DNA from: an uncultured Lachnospiraceae bacterium
GTDB lineage: Bacteria; Bacillota; Clostridia; Lachnospirales; Lachnospiraceae
Assembly (NCBI GenBank): GCA_947629585.1
Contig: CANREH010000013.1
Span: 1 to 49,390, forward strand
Length of the DNA: 49,390 nucleotides
Direction: 5' to 3'
Part shown: one piece after another, positions 1 through 7,732 of the stretch
Position numbering within the stretch: the first letter of the stretch is position 1
Layout: each line of letters begins with the position of its first letter
Position numbers and translations under genes: made by a program
Notes under the pieces: model-generated
What the model was told of the DNA's origin: nothing
What the model saw: only the letters and a program-made list of their open reading frames with translations
The model's database searches: none

Positions 1-33
1 TGTAACTATCAACAACTTGCCGTCTGCGATGTT

Positions 34-873
34 TCATTCATGGTGGTGCCTAACATCGTGAGGCATGGAGGTTTGTTTGTTATCATAATATAAAGAAAGG
101 ATTTTGGCAAGGGCGCAGTTGATGTTTCTGCTTTGTAAAAGAAAGGCTTCCCCATCCGGTTCGCCGCAGATATCCGCACCGATCAGGGAATGGCTCCGGG
201 TAAGCAGGTGGCAGGCAGTTTCTAATTCTGAAAATGGCATACTGCCCTGATCCCAGTCCGTGTTTAATTCTTTTTCGGAAAGGACATCTTTATCAATAGA
301 AAGATAGACGGGATAGTGCAGGCAGTTGGAAAAAAGTTCCGGGTAATCTATTGCAGCATATTCTTTTATGATCGTGACGGGAATTTCTCCCTGTTTGGAA
401 AGAAAGCGGCAGGAAAGGCGCTGGCTGGTTTCCTGGATATCAGAGAAGGACAGTTCGGTCAGTGTCGTTTCTTTGGCTGCGGACAGGGATTCTTCTCCTG
501 CCCCGATAATTAGCGCCTCTTTTAAAAAAGGAAGGGTATGCACAGCTTCCCAGACCCAGCTTCCGCAGGATAAAAGCCCCCCGAAGGCAGGCGGCTGCAT
601 ATCGGTATGGTGATCGAAGACAAGGAGGGAAAACGGTGCGGAAATCTTTTCCAGAAAGAGCAGGCTTACATAGTGGTAATTGCCGGAGCCGATAAAATGG
701 ATTCCATTGGCCAAAACATCAGAAAGGGACAGGGAAATCTGCTGCCTGGAAGCTTCGTCACAATAGCCGCAGACGCCGTCCAGGGAAGTAAAGTCGAATT
801 CCTCTGCATGGGGGAAGGCATCCAAAAGAGCCTGCCTGCGGTAAGAGGAGGTGAAGGAAAGGATAGTAATCAT
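34..873 (-). CDS. Arginase/agmatinase-family ureohydrolase-like protein
   Basis: The 279-aa product resembles ureohydrolases (arginase, agmatinase, formimidoylglutamase), which use a two-manganese centre to hydrolyse guanidino or formimino groups. Three metal-binding segments are visible in order: GSGNYHY (motif 1 His), FDHHTDMQ (the D-x-H-x-D-like segment) and SIDKDVLS (the S-x-D-x-D segment). A GADICGE stretch follows, near where the family has its C-terminal glutamate. It is slightly shorter than a typical arginase (about 300 aa). The ATG follows AAAGGAG by 7 bases, so the start is well supported. No substrate can be assigned: no arginine, agmatine or histidine pathway gene is adjacent. 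The gene is monocistronic and runs leftwards towards the window edge. Confidence 0.82.
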   Translation of the reverse strand: MITILSFTSSYRRQALLDAFPHAEEFDFTSLDGVCGYCDEASRQQISLSLSDVLANGIHFIGSGNYHYVSLLFLEKISAPFSLLVFDHHTDMQPPAFGGLLSCGSWVWEAVHTLPFLKEALIIGAGEESLSAAKETTLTELSFSDIQETSQRLSCRFLSKQGEIPVTIIKEYAAIDYPELFSNCLHYPVYLSIDKDVLSEKELNTDWDQGSMPFSELETACHLLTRSHSLIGADICGEPDGEAFLLQSRNINCALAKILSLYYDNKQTSMPHDVRHHHE

Positions 874-1065
874 AAAATGCTCCTTTATGAAAAACAGTAT
901 TTACTTAAAAATTAATATATGGATATTAATAAAATTAATCCAACATCATCGAAAAAGGTATAAATTAATTCCTATAAACTTTAAAAATGAAAATTATTTA
1001 TAATATGAAAGTACAATTAAGGAAAAAATTGTTAAAATAATGCTATTTTTACTTAAATATTGAAG

Positions 1066-1094
1066 TTGACTTGTCGAAAAATAAGTGGTATATT
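1066..1094 (+). promoter_or_regulatory. Strong sigma-A promoter of candidate small RNA
   Basis: TTGACT (1066-1071), a 17-base spacer, then TATATT (1089-1094). Initiation would fall near 1101, right before the first base-paired segment of the RNA. There is no protein start codon with a ribosome binding site downstream on this strand, so the promoter has no other obvious client. Confidence 0.7.
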
Positions 1095-1100
1095 ATACTC

Positions 1101-1270
1101 ATCAAAACAAGCAAGGCTTCTGATACGGAAGTTAAATGAATTACCGACGAAGAGCTTGTTTTGAAAGAGAATTACTTAATATTTACAGTCGGTAAATTTT
1201 ATATTGCTAACTCCCTCTCATTTGTTTAGCCGCCAGGTCTCCCCTCCCCTTATTACCTGGCGGCGCTTTT
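1101..1270 (+). ncRNA. Candidate structured small RNA with C-rich loops
   Basis: A ~170-nt interval between a good promoter and a strong terminator contains no ORF but much structure. CAAAACAAGC (1103-1112) pairs perfectly with GCTTGTTTTG (1154-1163). A small hairpin CTTC/GAAG (1117-1120 with 1128-1131) sits inside it. TTACCGAC (1141-1148), in the loop of the first helix, pairs perfectly with GTCGGTAA (1188-1195) outside it, which would form a pseudoknot. The terminator hairpin loop carries CTCCCCTCCCC (1239-1249) and a second C-rich run CTCCCTCTC lies at 1211-1219; both could pair with Shine-Dalgarno sequences, as in RsaE/RoxS-type Firmicute sRNAs. I do not recognise a known riboswitch or RNA family. 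Transcription is inferred, not seen. Confidence 0.55.
1229..1270 (+). terminator. Intrinsic terminator of the candidate small RNA
   Basis: Perfect 10-bp stem GCCGCCAGGT (1229-1238) with ACCTGGCGGC (1255-1264), followed by GCTTTT. The 16-base loop is C-rich (CTCCCCTCCCCTTATT). The T-run lies on the plus strand only, so it ends plus-strand transcription, although the hairpin also lies just past the stop of the minus-strand patatin gene. Confidence 0.7.
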
Positions 1271-2126
1271 ATGTCCTGTCCTGAAGGAATTGCTTTAATT
1301 CCGGCAGGGCTTTTTTTGCGTCGCGGTATCCGAGACGGTACATGGCGCGGATGCGCTCCGGGTTTTTTTCAAGGCGGCTGACCTTAAGTGTCTGGGAAGG
1401 CTGGAGAATAAAAGCCTTTCCCTGCGCTTTTTGCTGCTTTGCCAGCTCCAGAGCATGGTTATAGCGGATATGCCGGGTCCGGTATGCTTCCACAAAATTA
1501 GGATAGTTTCTGTAAGTCCCGGCAACGGCGGACAGCATACGGGAAGGCGTCTTCTGATAGTTTTTCGGACGTGTCAGGATGACAATATTTTTACGGTATC
1601 CCCGGCGGAGGCTCGCTGCCAGCGGGATGCTGTCACAGATGCCGCCGTCTAAATAAGGGCTTCCGTTGACGGTGACAATACGGGAAAGCAGAGGAAGGGA
1701 TGCAGAGGCGCGTACATAGCCCAGATCCCTGTGAAGATCTTTTAAAAGCTTATATTCCGGCTGCCCCGTGATCAGGTTGCTGACGACGGCATAACAGGCA
1801 GTACGGCTGTTTTGAAAGGCTTCATAATCATAAGGAAGAAGCTTGTTGGGGAGGACATTGTAGCAGAAATCCACGCCAAAAATGTCCCCGGTGGTGATCA
1901 GGGAACGAAAACTTAAATACCGTTTATCTTTTAAGTATTTTGTATTGACGTTAAGGCTCCTTCCCTTTTGTCCGGAAATATAGTTGATGCCGTTGACAAT
2001 GCCGGCAGAGACGCCGAACAGGGCGTCTGTCTTGATATGTTCTTCTAAAAAGCAGTCCAATACGCCCGCAGTATAAATACCGCGGACGCCGCCGCCTTCC
2101 AGAACAAGGGCTGTATGGATATTCAT
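1269..2126 (-). CDS. Patatin-like phospholipase
   Basis: The 285-aa protein carries the full patatin signature: an oxyanion-hole loop GGGVRGIYTAGVLD at residues 10-23, the nucleophile elbow GVSAG at about residue 38, and the catalytic Asp in DGGICDS at about residue 160. Enzymes of this family use a Ser-Asp dyad to hydrolyse acyl esters of phospholipids or neutral lipids. No signal peptide is seen, so it should be cytosolic. The ATG is preceded by AAAGGA at 7 bases. It lies 33 bp downstream of mecA on the same strand and is likely cotranscribed from the mecA promoter. Length and motifs match the RssA/YlbK-like bacterial group; the substrate is unknown. Confidence 0.9.
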   Translation of the reverse strand: MNIHTALVLEGGGVRGIYTAGVLDCFLEEHIKTDALFGVSAGIVNGINYISGQKGRSLNVNTKYLKDKRYLSFRSLITTGDIFGVDFCYNVLPNKLLPYDYEAFQNSRTACYAVVSNLITGQPEYKLLKDLHRDLGYVRASASLPLLSRIVTVNGSPYLDGGICDSIPLAASLRRGYRKNIVILTRPKNYQKTPSRMLSAVAGTYRNYPNFVEAYRTRHIRYNHALELAKQQKAQGKAFILQPSQTLKVSRLEKNPERIRAMYRLGYRDAKKALPELKQFLQDRT

Positions 2127-2159
2127 GTGCTGTTCCTTTCTGTTGTTTTTTATCTGCGT

Positions 2160-2813
2160 TTATAGCTGTGAAAGGTGTTTTACCGCTGATTTTTTAAGGA
2201 TGGCTTCTCCGTGTTCTTTAATGGAAGAAAGCGTAACAGGGCTGATGGAATAAAGGGTACCGTATTCATTGGCGACGTCCGTTAAATTGCGGAATTTTTT
2301 CCGTTTTTCACAGAGGCACAGATAGTAGCAGCCGGAAACGGGATCTTTGTATAGAGAGCTTCCCTTGCAGTAATCGCTTGCAAGCCTTTTACAGAGCTTT
2401 GCGACAGCGTCTAAGGTAGGAAAGCGGTAGATGGCGACCAGGTGCTTTCTGTTGAGGATTTCCGGAATGGCTTCTGGAGCGGGGGCGGGCTGGTCCGTCT
2501 GGCAGAGCCGTTCTAAGGAATCGCGGAAAGCTTCCGGGACAGACGGTTCCTGGATAAGGTTCTTATTTTCCTCCGGCTCAGAAATCAGAAGGTCGATGCG
2601 TTCTCCCGGAAGGCGCATGACATGGACAGAAAGCTGCTGGCTGGCAAGCCGTACATCCAGCTCCAGACATGCCTGTACAATAATTTCGTTTAAAAATTCC
2701 CTTGCGTTTTCTGTGCCTAAGAGCATATCCTCCAGACGAATATTCTGCTCTTTTAATTCATCAAAATTCATAATGCAGCGGATTGCTTTTTCATTAATTT
2801 TCCAAAATTCCAT
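2160..2813 (-). CDS. mecA: MecA-type ClpC adaptor protein
   Basis: The 217-aa product begins MEFWKINEKAIRCIMNFDEL and has the two-part layout of MecA/YpbH: a short N-terminal substrate-binding domain (about 1-90), a Pro/Ala-rich linker (about 110-125), and a C-terminal domain (about 125-217) that in Bacillus MecA binds ClpC. The family delivers target proteins such as ComK to ClpCP for degradation. Sequence conservation with Bacillus MecA is loose, as usual in Clostridia, so the assignment rests on N-terminal pattern, length and layout. A GAGGTG lies 11 bases before the ATG. It heads a two-gene operon with the patatin gene. Clostridial targets of MecA are not predictable from here. Confidence 0.75.
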   Translation of the reverse strand: MEFWKINEKAIRCIMNFDELKEQNIRLEDMLLGTENAREFLNEIIVQACLELDVRLASQQLSVHVMRLPGERIDLLISEPEENKNLIQEPSVPEAFRDSLERLCQTDQPAPAPEAIPEILNRKHLVAIYRFPTLDAVAKLCKRLASDYCKGSSLYKDPVSGCYYLCLCEKRKKFRNLTDVANEYGTLYSISPVTLSSIKEHGEAILKKSAVKHLSQL

Positions 2814-2848
2814 ATGTACACTACACCTCGATATTTTATCTTTATTAG

Positions 2849-2877
2849 AGTATAGATCTAACAGGGGGAATTGGCAA
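2849..2877 (-). promoter_or_regulatory. Promoter of mecA-patatin operon
   Basis: On the minus strand TTGCCA (2877-2872), a 17-base spacer and TATACT (2854-2849) form a good sigma-A promoter. The predicted start lies about 30 bases upstream of the mecA ATG at 2813. Confidence 0.65.
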
Positions 2878-2919
2878 GCAGTGATTTAGTAGTAAATATG
2901 TCAAAAAGTAGAATAGGAG

Positions 2920-2932
2920 CGTAACAGTTCGT
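2920..2932 (+). repeat. Short dispersed motif CGTAACAGTYCGT, copy 1
   Basis: CGTAACAGTTCGT lies between the divergent mecA and trkA genes. A near-identical copy (one C/T difference) occurs at 5868-5880 after trkH, and a 10-base core recurs on the minus strand at 26322-26331. The function is unknown. Confidence 0.4.
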
Positions 2933-3017
2933 AAAAGCGGTAGAAAAAAAAGAAAAAGTCTGTTATAATATATTACCAGGATGAAAAGTAAGGACAGAGG
3001 GAAGGATAATTTTTAAA

Positions 3018-4373
3018 ATGAAAATTGTAATTGTTGGATGCGGCAAGGTCGGGCAGACCCTTGCAGAGCAGCTAAATAAGGAAGGCAATGATATTACGGT
3101 CATTGACAGAGACCGGAGCGTTGTGGAAGAACTGGCAGGGCGGTGTGACCTGATGTATGTGGCCGGGGACGGCATCAGCCACAATGTACAGATGGAAGCA
3201 GGCGTGGAATCGGCAGATTTGTTTATTGCCGTAACGGATTCCGACGAGAGGAATCTATTGTGCTGCCTGATTGCGAAAAAGGCGGGCAACTGCCAGACGA
3301 TTGCCAGGGTGCGCGATCCGGAATATATGAAGGAAGCAAGGTTTATTAAGGAAGAGCTGGGACTTGCCATGGTGATTAATCCGGAATATGCGGCGGCGGC
3401 GGAGATTTCGAGGGTGTTCCGTTTCCCTTCGGCGATTAAGATTGAATCGTTTGCCAAAGGGAGAATGGAGCTTTTGAAGTTCCGCATCCATGACGGCTCT
3501 ATTTTGAAGGATATGCGGGTCATGGATATGAACCGTCAGTTAAAAACGGACGTCCTTGTCTGCGTGGCAGAGCGCGGGGAAGATGTTTTTATTCCGGCCG
3601 GTGATTTTATCCTGCGGGAGAGGGACGTGATTTCCATTGTGGCGACACCGAAAAATGCCAGCAATTTCTTTAAAAAGATTGGCATCGAGACACATCAGAT
3701 TAAGGACGCCATGCTGGTCGGCGGCGGTGGGATTGCGTATTACCTGGCGAATATCTTAACGACTATGGGAATCCGGGTCAAGATTTTGGAAAAACAGCGG
3801 AAGCGCTGCGAGGAGTTAAGCGAGGTTCTGCCGAAGGCAACCATACTCCACGCGGACGCGACCGATCAGGCGGTGCTTTTAGAGGAAGGGATGGAGCAGG
3901 CGGAAGGGTTTGCCGCCCTGACGGATATGGATGAGGAAAATATCCTGCTGTCCTTGTTTGCCAAGAACCGCTCAAAGGCGAAAGTTGTGACAAAGATCAA
4001 TAAAATCGCCTTTGACGAGGTTATCAACAGCATGGATCTGGATACGATTGTCTATCCGAAAAATATTACGGCAGAATATATTATCTGGTTTGTGCGGGCA
4101 ATGAAAAATTCGCTCAACAGCAATGTGGAATGCGTCTACCGGATTATTGAGGACAAGGCTGAGGCGTTAGAGTTTATGATCCGGGAAAATTCCCCGGTGG
4201 CAGGGCATACCCTGCTGGAACTGAAATTAAAGAAAAATGTCCTTGTGGCAGGCATTATGCGCAAAGGAATCCCGATTATCCCAAAGGGAAATGATGAGAT
4301 GAAGGTCGGGGATGCGGTGATTATTGTCACTACGCACCTGGGGCTTACGGATCTGGAAGATATCCTTGCATAG
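3018..4373 (+). CDS. trkA: Trk potassium uptake regulatory subunit TrkA
   Basis: The 451-aa protein is a duplicated RCK/KTN regulator of Trk/Ktr potassium channels. The first Rossmann domain starts at residue 2 with VGCGKVGQTLAEQL (GxGxxG) and VIDRD for the adenosine ribose; a TrkA-C domain follows. The second Rossmann domain begins near residue 234 with VGGGGIAYYLANIL and is followed by a second TrkA-C domain at the C terminus. It would sit on the cytoplasmic face of TrkH and gate it through NAD(H) or adenine nucleotides. trkH follows 18 bp downstream, a clear operon. A TATAAT at 2964-2969 lies upstream, but with no convincing -35. Confidence 0.95.
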   Translation: MKIVIVGCGKVGQTLAEQLNKEGNDITVIDRDRSVVEELAGRCDLMYVAGDGISHNVQMEAGVESADLFIAVTDSDERNLLCCLIAKKAGNCQTIARVRDPEYMKEARFIKEELGLAMVINPEYAAAAEISRVFRFPSAIKIESFAKGRMELLKFRIHDGSILKDMRVMDMNRQLKTDVLVCVAERGEDVFIPAGDFILRERDVISIVATPKNASNFFKKIGIETHQIKDAMLVGGGGIAYYLANILTTMGIRVKILEKQRKRCEELSEVLPKATILHADATDQAVLLEEGMEQAEGFAALTDMDEENILLSLFAKNRSKAKVVTKINKIAFDEVINSMDLDTIVYPKNITAEYIIWFVRAMKNSLNSNVECVYRIIEDKAEALEFMIRENSPVAGHTLLELKLKKNVLVAGIMRKGIPIIPKGNDEMKVGDAVIIVTTHLGLTDLEDILA

Positions 4374-4391
4374 AAAGAGAAGAGTGGAACT

Positions 4392-5828
4392 ATGAATTAC
4401 GCAATGATTTTTTATGTACTGGGCTGGATTTTAAATTTTAATGCACTGTTTTTAATCCTGCCTCTGATAACGGCGTTTATTTACCGGGAGGATGCCTGGA
4501 TTTCCTTTGTTGTTTCTATGATCTTAAGTCTGGCAGCAGGGCTTTTGATTGTCCGCAGAAAGCCAAAAAAAACGGCATTGTATGCCAAAGAGGGATTTAT
4601 CATCGTGGCAGTCAGTTGGATTGTATTAAGTATTTTCTGGTCGATTCCTTATATGCTGACCGGATCGATCCCGTCCTTTATCGACGCCCTGTTTGAAAGC
4701 GTGTCCGGGCTTACAACTACCGGGGCAAGCATTTTAACGGAAGTAGAGTCCTTGCCCAAATCGGTGCTGCTGTGGAGAAGCTTCAGCAACTGGATCGGCG
4801 GCATGGGCGTGCTGGTGTTTATGATTGCGATCCTGCCGCTTTCCGGCGGCAGCAACATGTATATGATGAAGGCGGAAAGCCCGGGACCGTCTGTCGGAAA
4901 GCTGGTTCCCCATGTCAAGACGACGGCAAAGATTTTATACAGCATTTATATTGCCATTACCTTAGCCGGCATTTTCTTCCTTATCCTGGGCGGAATGAAT
5001 GTCTTTGAGGCGTTCAATGCGGCGTTTGCCACAGCCGGGACGGGCGGTTTTGGGATTAAAAATGACAGCTTCGGCAGTTATTCCGTTTATATCCAGATCG
5101 TGATTACTGTTTTTATGATTTTATTTGGCGTGAATTTTAATGTCTATTATCTCATGCTTAAGAGGCGGTGGAAGGAAATCCTCCATACGTCGGAATGGAT
5201 ATTCTATTTACTGATTATTTTTGCCGCTGCCGGAATGATTTTTTTTGATATCCGGGGAATGTTCCAGAGCGCAGGAGATGCATTAAATAAGGCATTTTTC
5301 CAGGTAGGGACAATCATTACCACAACGGGGTTTGCGACGACGGATTTTAATCAGTGGCCGGAATTATCAAGGACCATCCTGGTATTTTTAATGTTTATCG
5401 GCGCCTGTGCCGGAAGCACCGGAGGCGGAATTAAAGTCTCCCGCCTGGTGATCTGGGTAAAGACGATTATCAAAGAGCTGGATGTCATTGTCCATGTGCG
5501 GAATGTAAAAAAAGTAAAAGTAGACGGAAAGGCTGTGGAGCATGAGGTGATACGGTCGGTCAATGTCTATTTCGCGGCTTATCTTATGGTCTTTTCTGTG
5601 TCATTGTTTGCAATTACGTTTGACGAGCTGGATCTGGTGACAAATTTTACGGCGGTTGCCGCGACGTTAAATAATATCGGCCCGGGACTTGGGCTTGTGG
5701 GGCCTGCCGGGAACTTCAGCGTATTCTCCGGGTTTTCCAAGCTGGTGTTAATCTTCGATATGCTTGCCGGAAGGCTGGAATTATTCCCGCTGCTGATATT
5801 GTTTGCGCCGAGTACATGGAAAAAATAA
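4392..5828 (+). CDS. trkH: Trk potassium uptake channel subunit TrkH
   Basis: This 478-aa polytopic membrane protein is the potassium-translocating subunit. Four selectivity-filter-like P-loops can be read in order: ESVSGLTTTGAS, FATAGTGGFGIKN, GTIITTTGFATTDF and LNNIGPGLGLVGP, each centred on the conserved glycine. Hydrophobic helices flank each loop as in the M1-P-M2 fourfold repeat. Length is normal for TrkH. It is preceded by trkA with an 18-bp gap and an AGAGAAGAGTGG Shine-Dalgarno region. Together they form a complete Trk uptake system for osmotic and pH homeostasis. Confidence 0.95.
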   Translation: MNYAMIFYVLGWILNFNALFLILPLITAFIYREDAWISFVVSMILSLAAGLLIVRRKPKKTALYAKEGFIIVAVSWIVLSIFWSIPYMLTGSIPSFIDALFESVSGLTTTGASILTEVESLPKSVLLWRSFSNWIGGMGVLVFMIAILPLSGGSNMYMMKAESPGPSVGKLVPHVKTTAKILYSIYIAITLAGIFFLILGGMNVFEAFNAAFATAGTGGFGIKNDSFGSYSVYIQIVITVFMILFGVNFNVYYLMLKRRWKEILHTSEWIFYLLIIFAAAGMIFFDIRGMFQSAGDALNKAFFQVGTIITTTGFATTDFNQWPELSRTILVFLMFIGACAGSTGGGIKVSRLVIWVKTIIKELDVIVHVRNVKKVKVDGKAVEHEVIRSVNVYFAAYLMVFSVSLFAITFDELDLVTNFTAVAATLNNIGPGLGLVGPAGNFSVFSGFSKLVLIFDMLAGRLELFPLLILFAPSTWKK

Positions 5829-5867
5829 AAGTTGTGCAGAGTTTAATTTTGTTTTGCTCAAAAATTT

Positions 5868-5880
5868 CGTAACAGTCCGT
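5868..5880 (+). repeat. Short dispersed motif CGTAACAGTYCGT, copy 2
   Basis: CGTAACAGTCCGT is found 40 bp past the trkH stop, so the two plus-strand copies bracket the trkA-trkH pair. See the copy at 2920-2932. Confidence 0.4.
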
Positions 5881-5961
5881 CCATGCGGCAAAAGTAGGAA
5901 AATGGAACCGTCGAATTTACTTGTAAGGGACAATTCTGATAGAATTGAAAGGTATATGATA

Positions 5962-7182
5962 ATGGAGAAAGGAAAGAAAAAAGAAAATTTTGAAAGTAGA
6001 GGGAAAACAGAACAAAAATCAGACAGAAAAAATACTGTTTCCTGCCAGAATTTTAAAAAGTGCGGCGGCTGTAAGTATTTAAACCTGCCTTATGACAAGC
6101 AGTTAAAAATAAAGCAGCGCATGGTGCAGGAATTGATCGGGAAATATTGCAAAGTAAATCCAATCAAAGGAATGAAGCAGCCGTTCCATTACCGGAATAA
6201 AGTCCATGCTGTATTTGACAGGGACAGCCGGGGAAATATTCTTTCCGGTATTTATAAGGAAGGGACGCATCAGGTAATCTCCATTGATTCCTGTCTTTTA
6301 GAGGATGAAACAGCCGATCGGATTATTTTAACAATCAGGGGAATGTTAAAGTCCTTTAAAATCAAGACGTATGATGAGGACAGCGGCTACGGGCTTCTGC
6401 GCCATGTCCTGATTAGAAGAGGGTTTGCGACCGGGCAGATTATGGTGGTCCTTGTGACTGGATCGCCGATCTTCCCGTCCAAAAATAATTTTGTCAAAGC
6501 GCTGTTAAAAGAGCACCCGGAAATTACCACGATTGTCCAGAACATTAACGAAAAAAGAACCAGTATGGTCCTGGGGGAACGGGAACAGGTTATGTATGGC
6601 AGAGGTTATATTGAGGACCGGCTCTGCGGGCTTACATTCCGGATTTCTTCCAAATCATTTTATCAGGTAAATCCGGTGCAGACGGAATATCTTTACAAAA
6701 AAGCTATGGAACTGGCGGGGCTTACCGGGAAAGAAACGGTAATAGACGCTTACTGCGGCATCGGCACTATCGGCATGACAGCGGCATTAAAAGCGCGCCG
6801 CATCATCGGTGTGGAATTAAATAAAGACGCAGTAAAAGACGCCATAGTCAATGCAAAAAATAACCATTTAGAAAATATAGAATTTTACTGCAATGACGCC
6901 GGAAAATTCATGGAAGATTATGCTGCGAATAATGGAAAGGCGGATGTTGTCTTCATGGACCCGCCGAGAAGCGGCAGCAGCGAATCATTCATCCATGCAC
7001 TCTCCATACTAAAGCCGGAGAGAATTGTGTATATTTCCTGTAACCCCGAAACACTGGCGAGAGATCTGGAACTGCTGGGAAAAGAAGGGTACAAGGCTGT
7101 GGAGTGCCAGCCGGTCGATATGTTCGGGTGGACGGAGCATGTAGAAAGCGTGTGCTTATTGTCCAAACGAGGTGTTAAGTAG
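5962..7182 (+). CDS. rlmD: 23S rRNA (uracil-5-)-methyltransferase, RlmD/RumA type
   Basis: The product (about 406 aa) is an iron-sulfur, SAM-dependent RNA m5U methyltransferase. Visible are the N-terminal cluster cysteines C-x6-C-x2-C (SCQNFKKCGGC) plus SCLLED, the SAM site DAYCGIGTIGMTAA, the DPPRSG motif and the catalytic cysteine in YISCNPETL. It probably methylates U1939 or U747 of 23S rRNA. The reading frame is open back to 5803 inside trkH, but residues before the ATG at 5962 (or 5956) do not look conserved, and GAAAGG lies just upstream. The protein stops with TAG at 7180-7182, although in-frame sequence beyond resembles the C-terminal extension of Lachnospiraceae homologues, so it appears truncated by about 90 residues. 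Confidence 0.88.
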   Translation: MEKGKKKENFESRGKTEQKSDRKNTVSCQNFKKCGGCKYLNLPYDKQLKIKQRMVQELIGKYCKVNPIKGMKQPFHYRNKVHAVFDRDSRGNILSGIYKEGTHQVISIDSCLLEDETADRIILTIRGMLKSFKIKTYDEDSGYGLLRHVLIRRGFATGQIMVVLVTGSPIFPSKNNFVKALLKEHPEITTIVQNINEKRTSMVLGEREQVMYGRGYIEDRLCGLTFRISSKSFYQVNPVQTEYLYKKAMELAGLTGKETVIDAYCGIGTIGMTAALKARRIIGVELNKDAVKDAIVNAKNNHLENIEFYCNDAGKFMEDYAANNGKADVVFMDPPRSGSSESFIHALSILKPERIVYISCNPETLARDLELLGKEGYKAVECQPVDMFGWTEHVESVCLLSKRGVK

Positions 7183-7495
7183 TATATTGAAGTAGAACTG
7201 ACAATGGACGAGATGGATTTGACGCTGTTAAGAGCAAAGCCTGATATGAGGAAATTAAGGTTATGTGTTGGAGAAATTCGGATTAAAGGTCAGTAATCTG
7301 TATATTGCGCAGGTTAAGAAAAAATGTGGGATTATTGGGAGGGAGAATTATAATCTGCCAAAGTCTGAGGGCGCAAGAGGTCCGGTGGACCTCTGCTATG
7401 CGCCGACCGGAGCGGAAGTGAAGACTGCCAGACAGCCTAAGTGTCCGCCGGAGAAAGAAAAAGCTATCTCAGAATGCTTTGGAATATTTTAATAT
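7183..7495 (+). pseudogene. Decayed C-terminal extension of the RlmD-type methyltransferase
   Basis: Directly after the rlmD TAG, the same frame continues YIEVELTMDEMDLT. Shifting frame gives SKA-stop-YEEIK, and a further shift gives VLEKFGLKVSNLYIAQVKKK, then CGIIGRENYNLPKSE and ARQPKCPPEKEKAI. From memory of related proteins this is the C-terminal module that follows RlmD in many Lachnospiraceae. Here it is broken by the TAG, at least two frameshifts, one TGA and a roughly 57-bp in-frame insertion. An ORF of 75 codons (7265-7492) is therefore a remnant and probably not a gene. Confidence 0.7.
7373..7429 (+). repeat. Palindromic mini-element inserted in the pseudogene
   Basis: The codons GARGPVDLCYAPTGAEVKT interrupt the otherwise continuous NLPKSE / ARQPKCPPEK. 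The insert begins with an 8-bp inverted repeat AGAGGTCC-GGT-GGACCTCT (7376-7394) and is flanked by GCAAGA and GCCAGA, which could be an imperfect target duplication. It keeps the frame open, like RPE-type protein-embedded mini-repeats. No other copy was seen in this window. Confidence 0.5.
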
Positions 7496-7602
7496 GATTT
7501 AACAAGCGGTTGCGTCAATAGCTGTTATTGTGTGTTTGTTATAGGATTATTAAATAAAATACAGAGTGAAAAGTATTTTTTTAAAAATAGGGAAAATCTC
7601 TC

Positions 7603-7631
7603 TTGACAAAATAACGATATAGCGATATTAT
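7603..7631 (+). promoter_or_regulatory. Promoter of AIPR-XRE operon with repeat operator
   Basis: TTGACA (7603-7608), 17-base spacer, TATTAT (7626-7631). The spacer holds the tandem repeat CGATAT-AG-CGATAT (7614-7627), a natural candidate site for the XRE repressor encoded by the second gene. The ATG lies about 95 bp downstream behind AAGGAGG. Confidence 0.65.
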
Positions 7632-7732
7632 GAAATTGCGGTATGAAACAATGCAGATCGATAACCTATTAATATCCTGTCGGTACTCTGGTGCCGGGTA
7701 GGAAGATCAATTAATTTAAGGAGGATCTATTT

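Noticed and set aside
5803..5961. Upstream in-frame start of rlmD inside trkH
   Set aside because: The extra residues are not conserved-looking and the overlap with trkH is unlikely; starts at 5956/5962 fit better.
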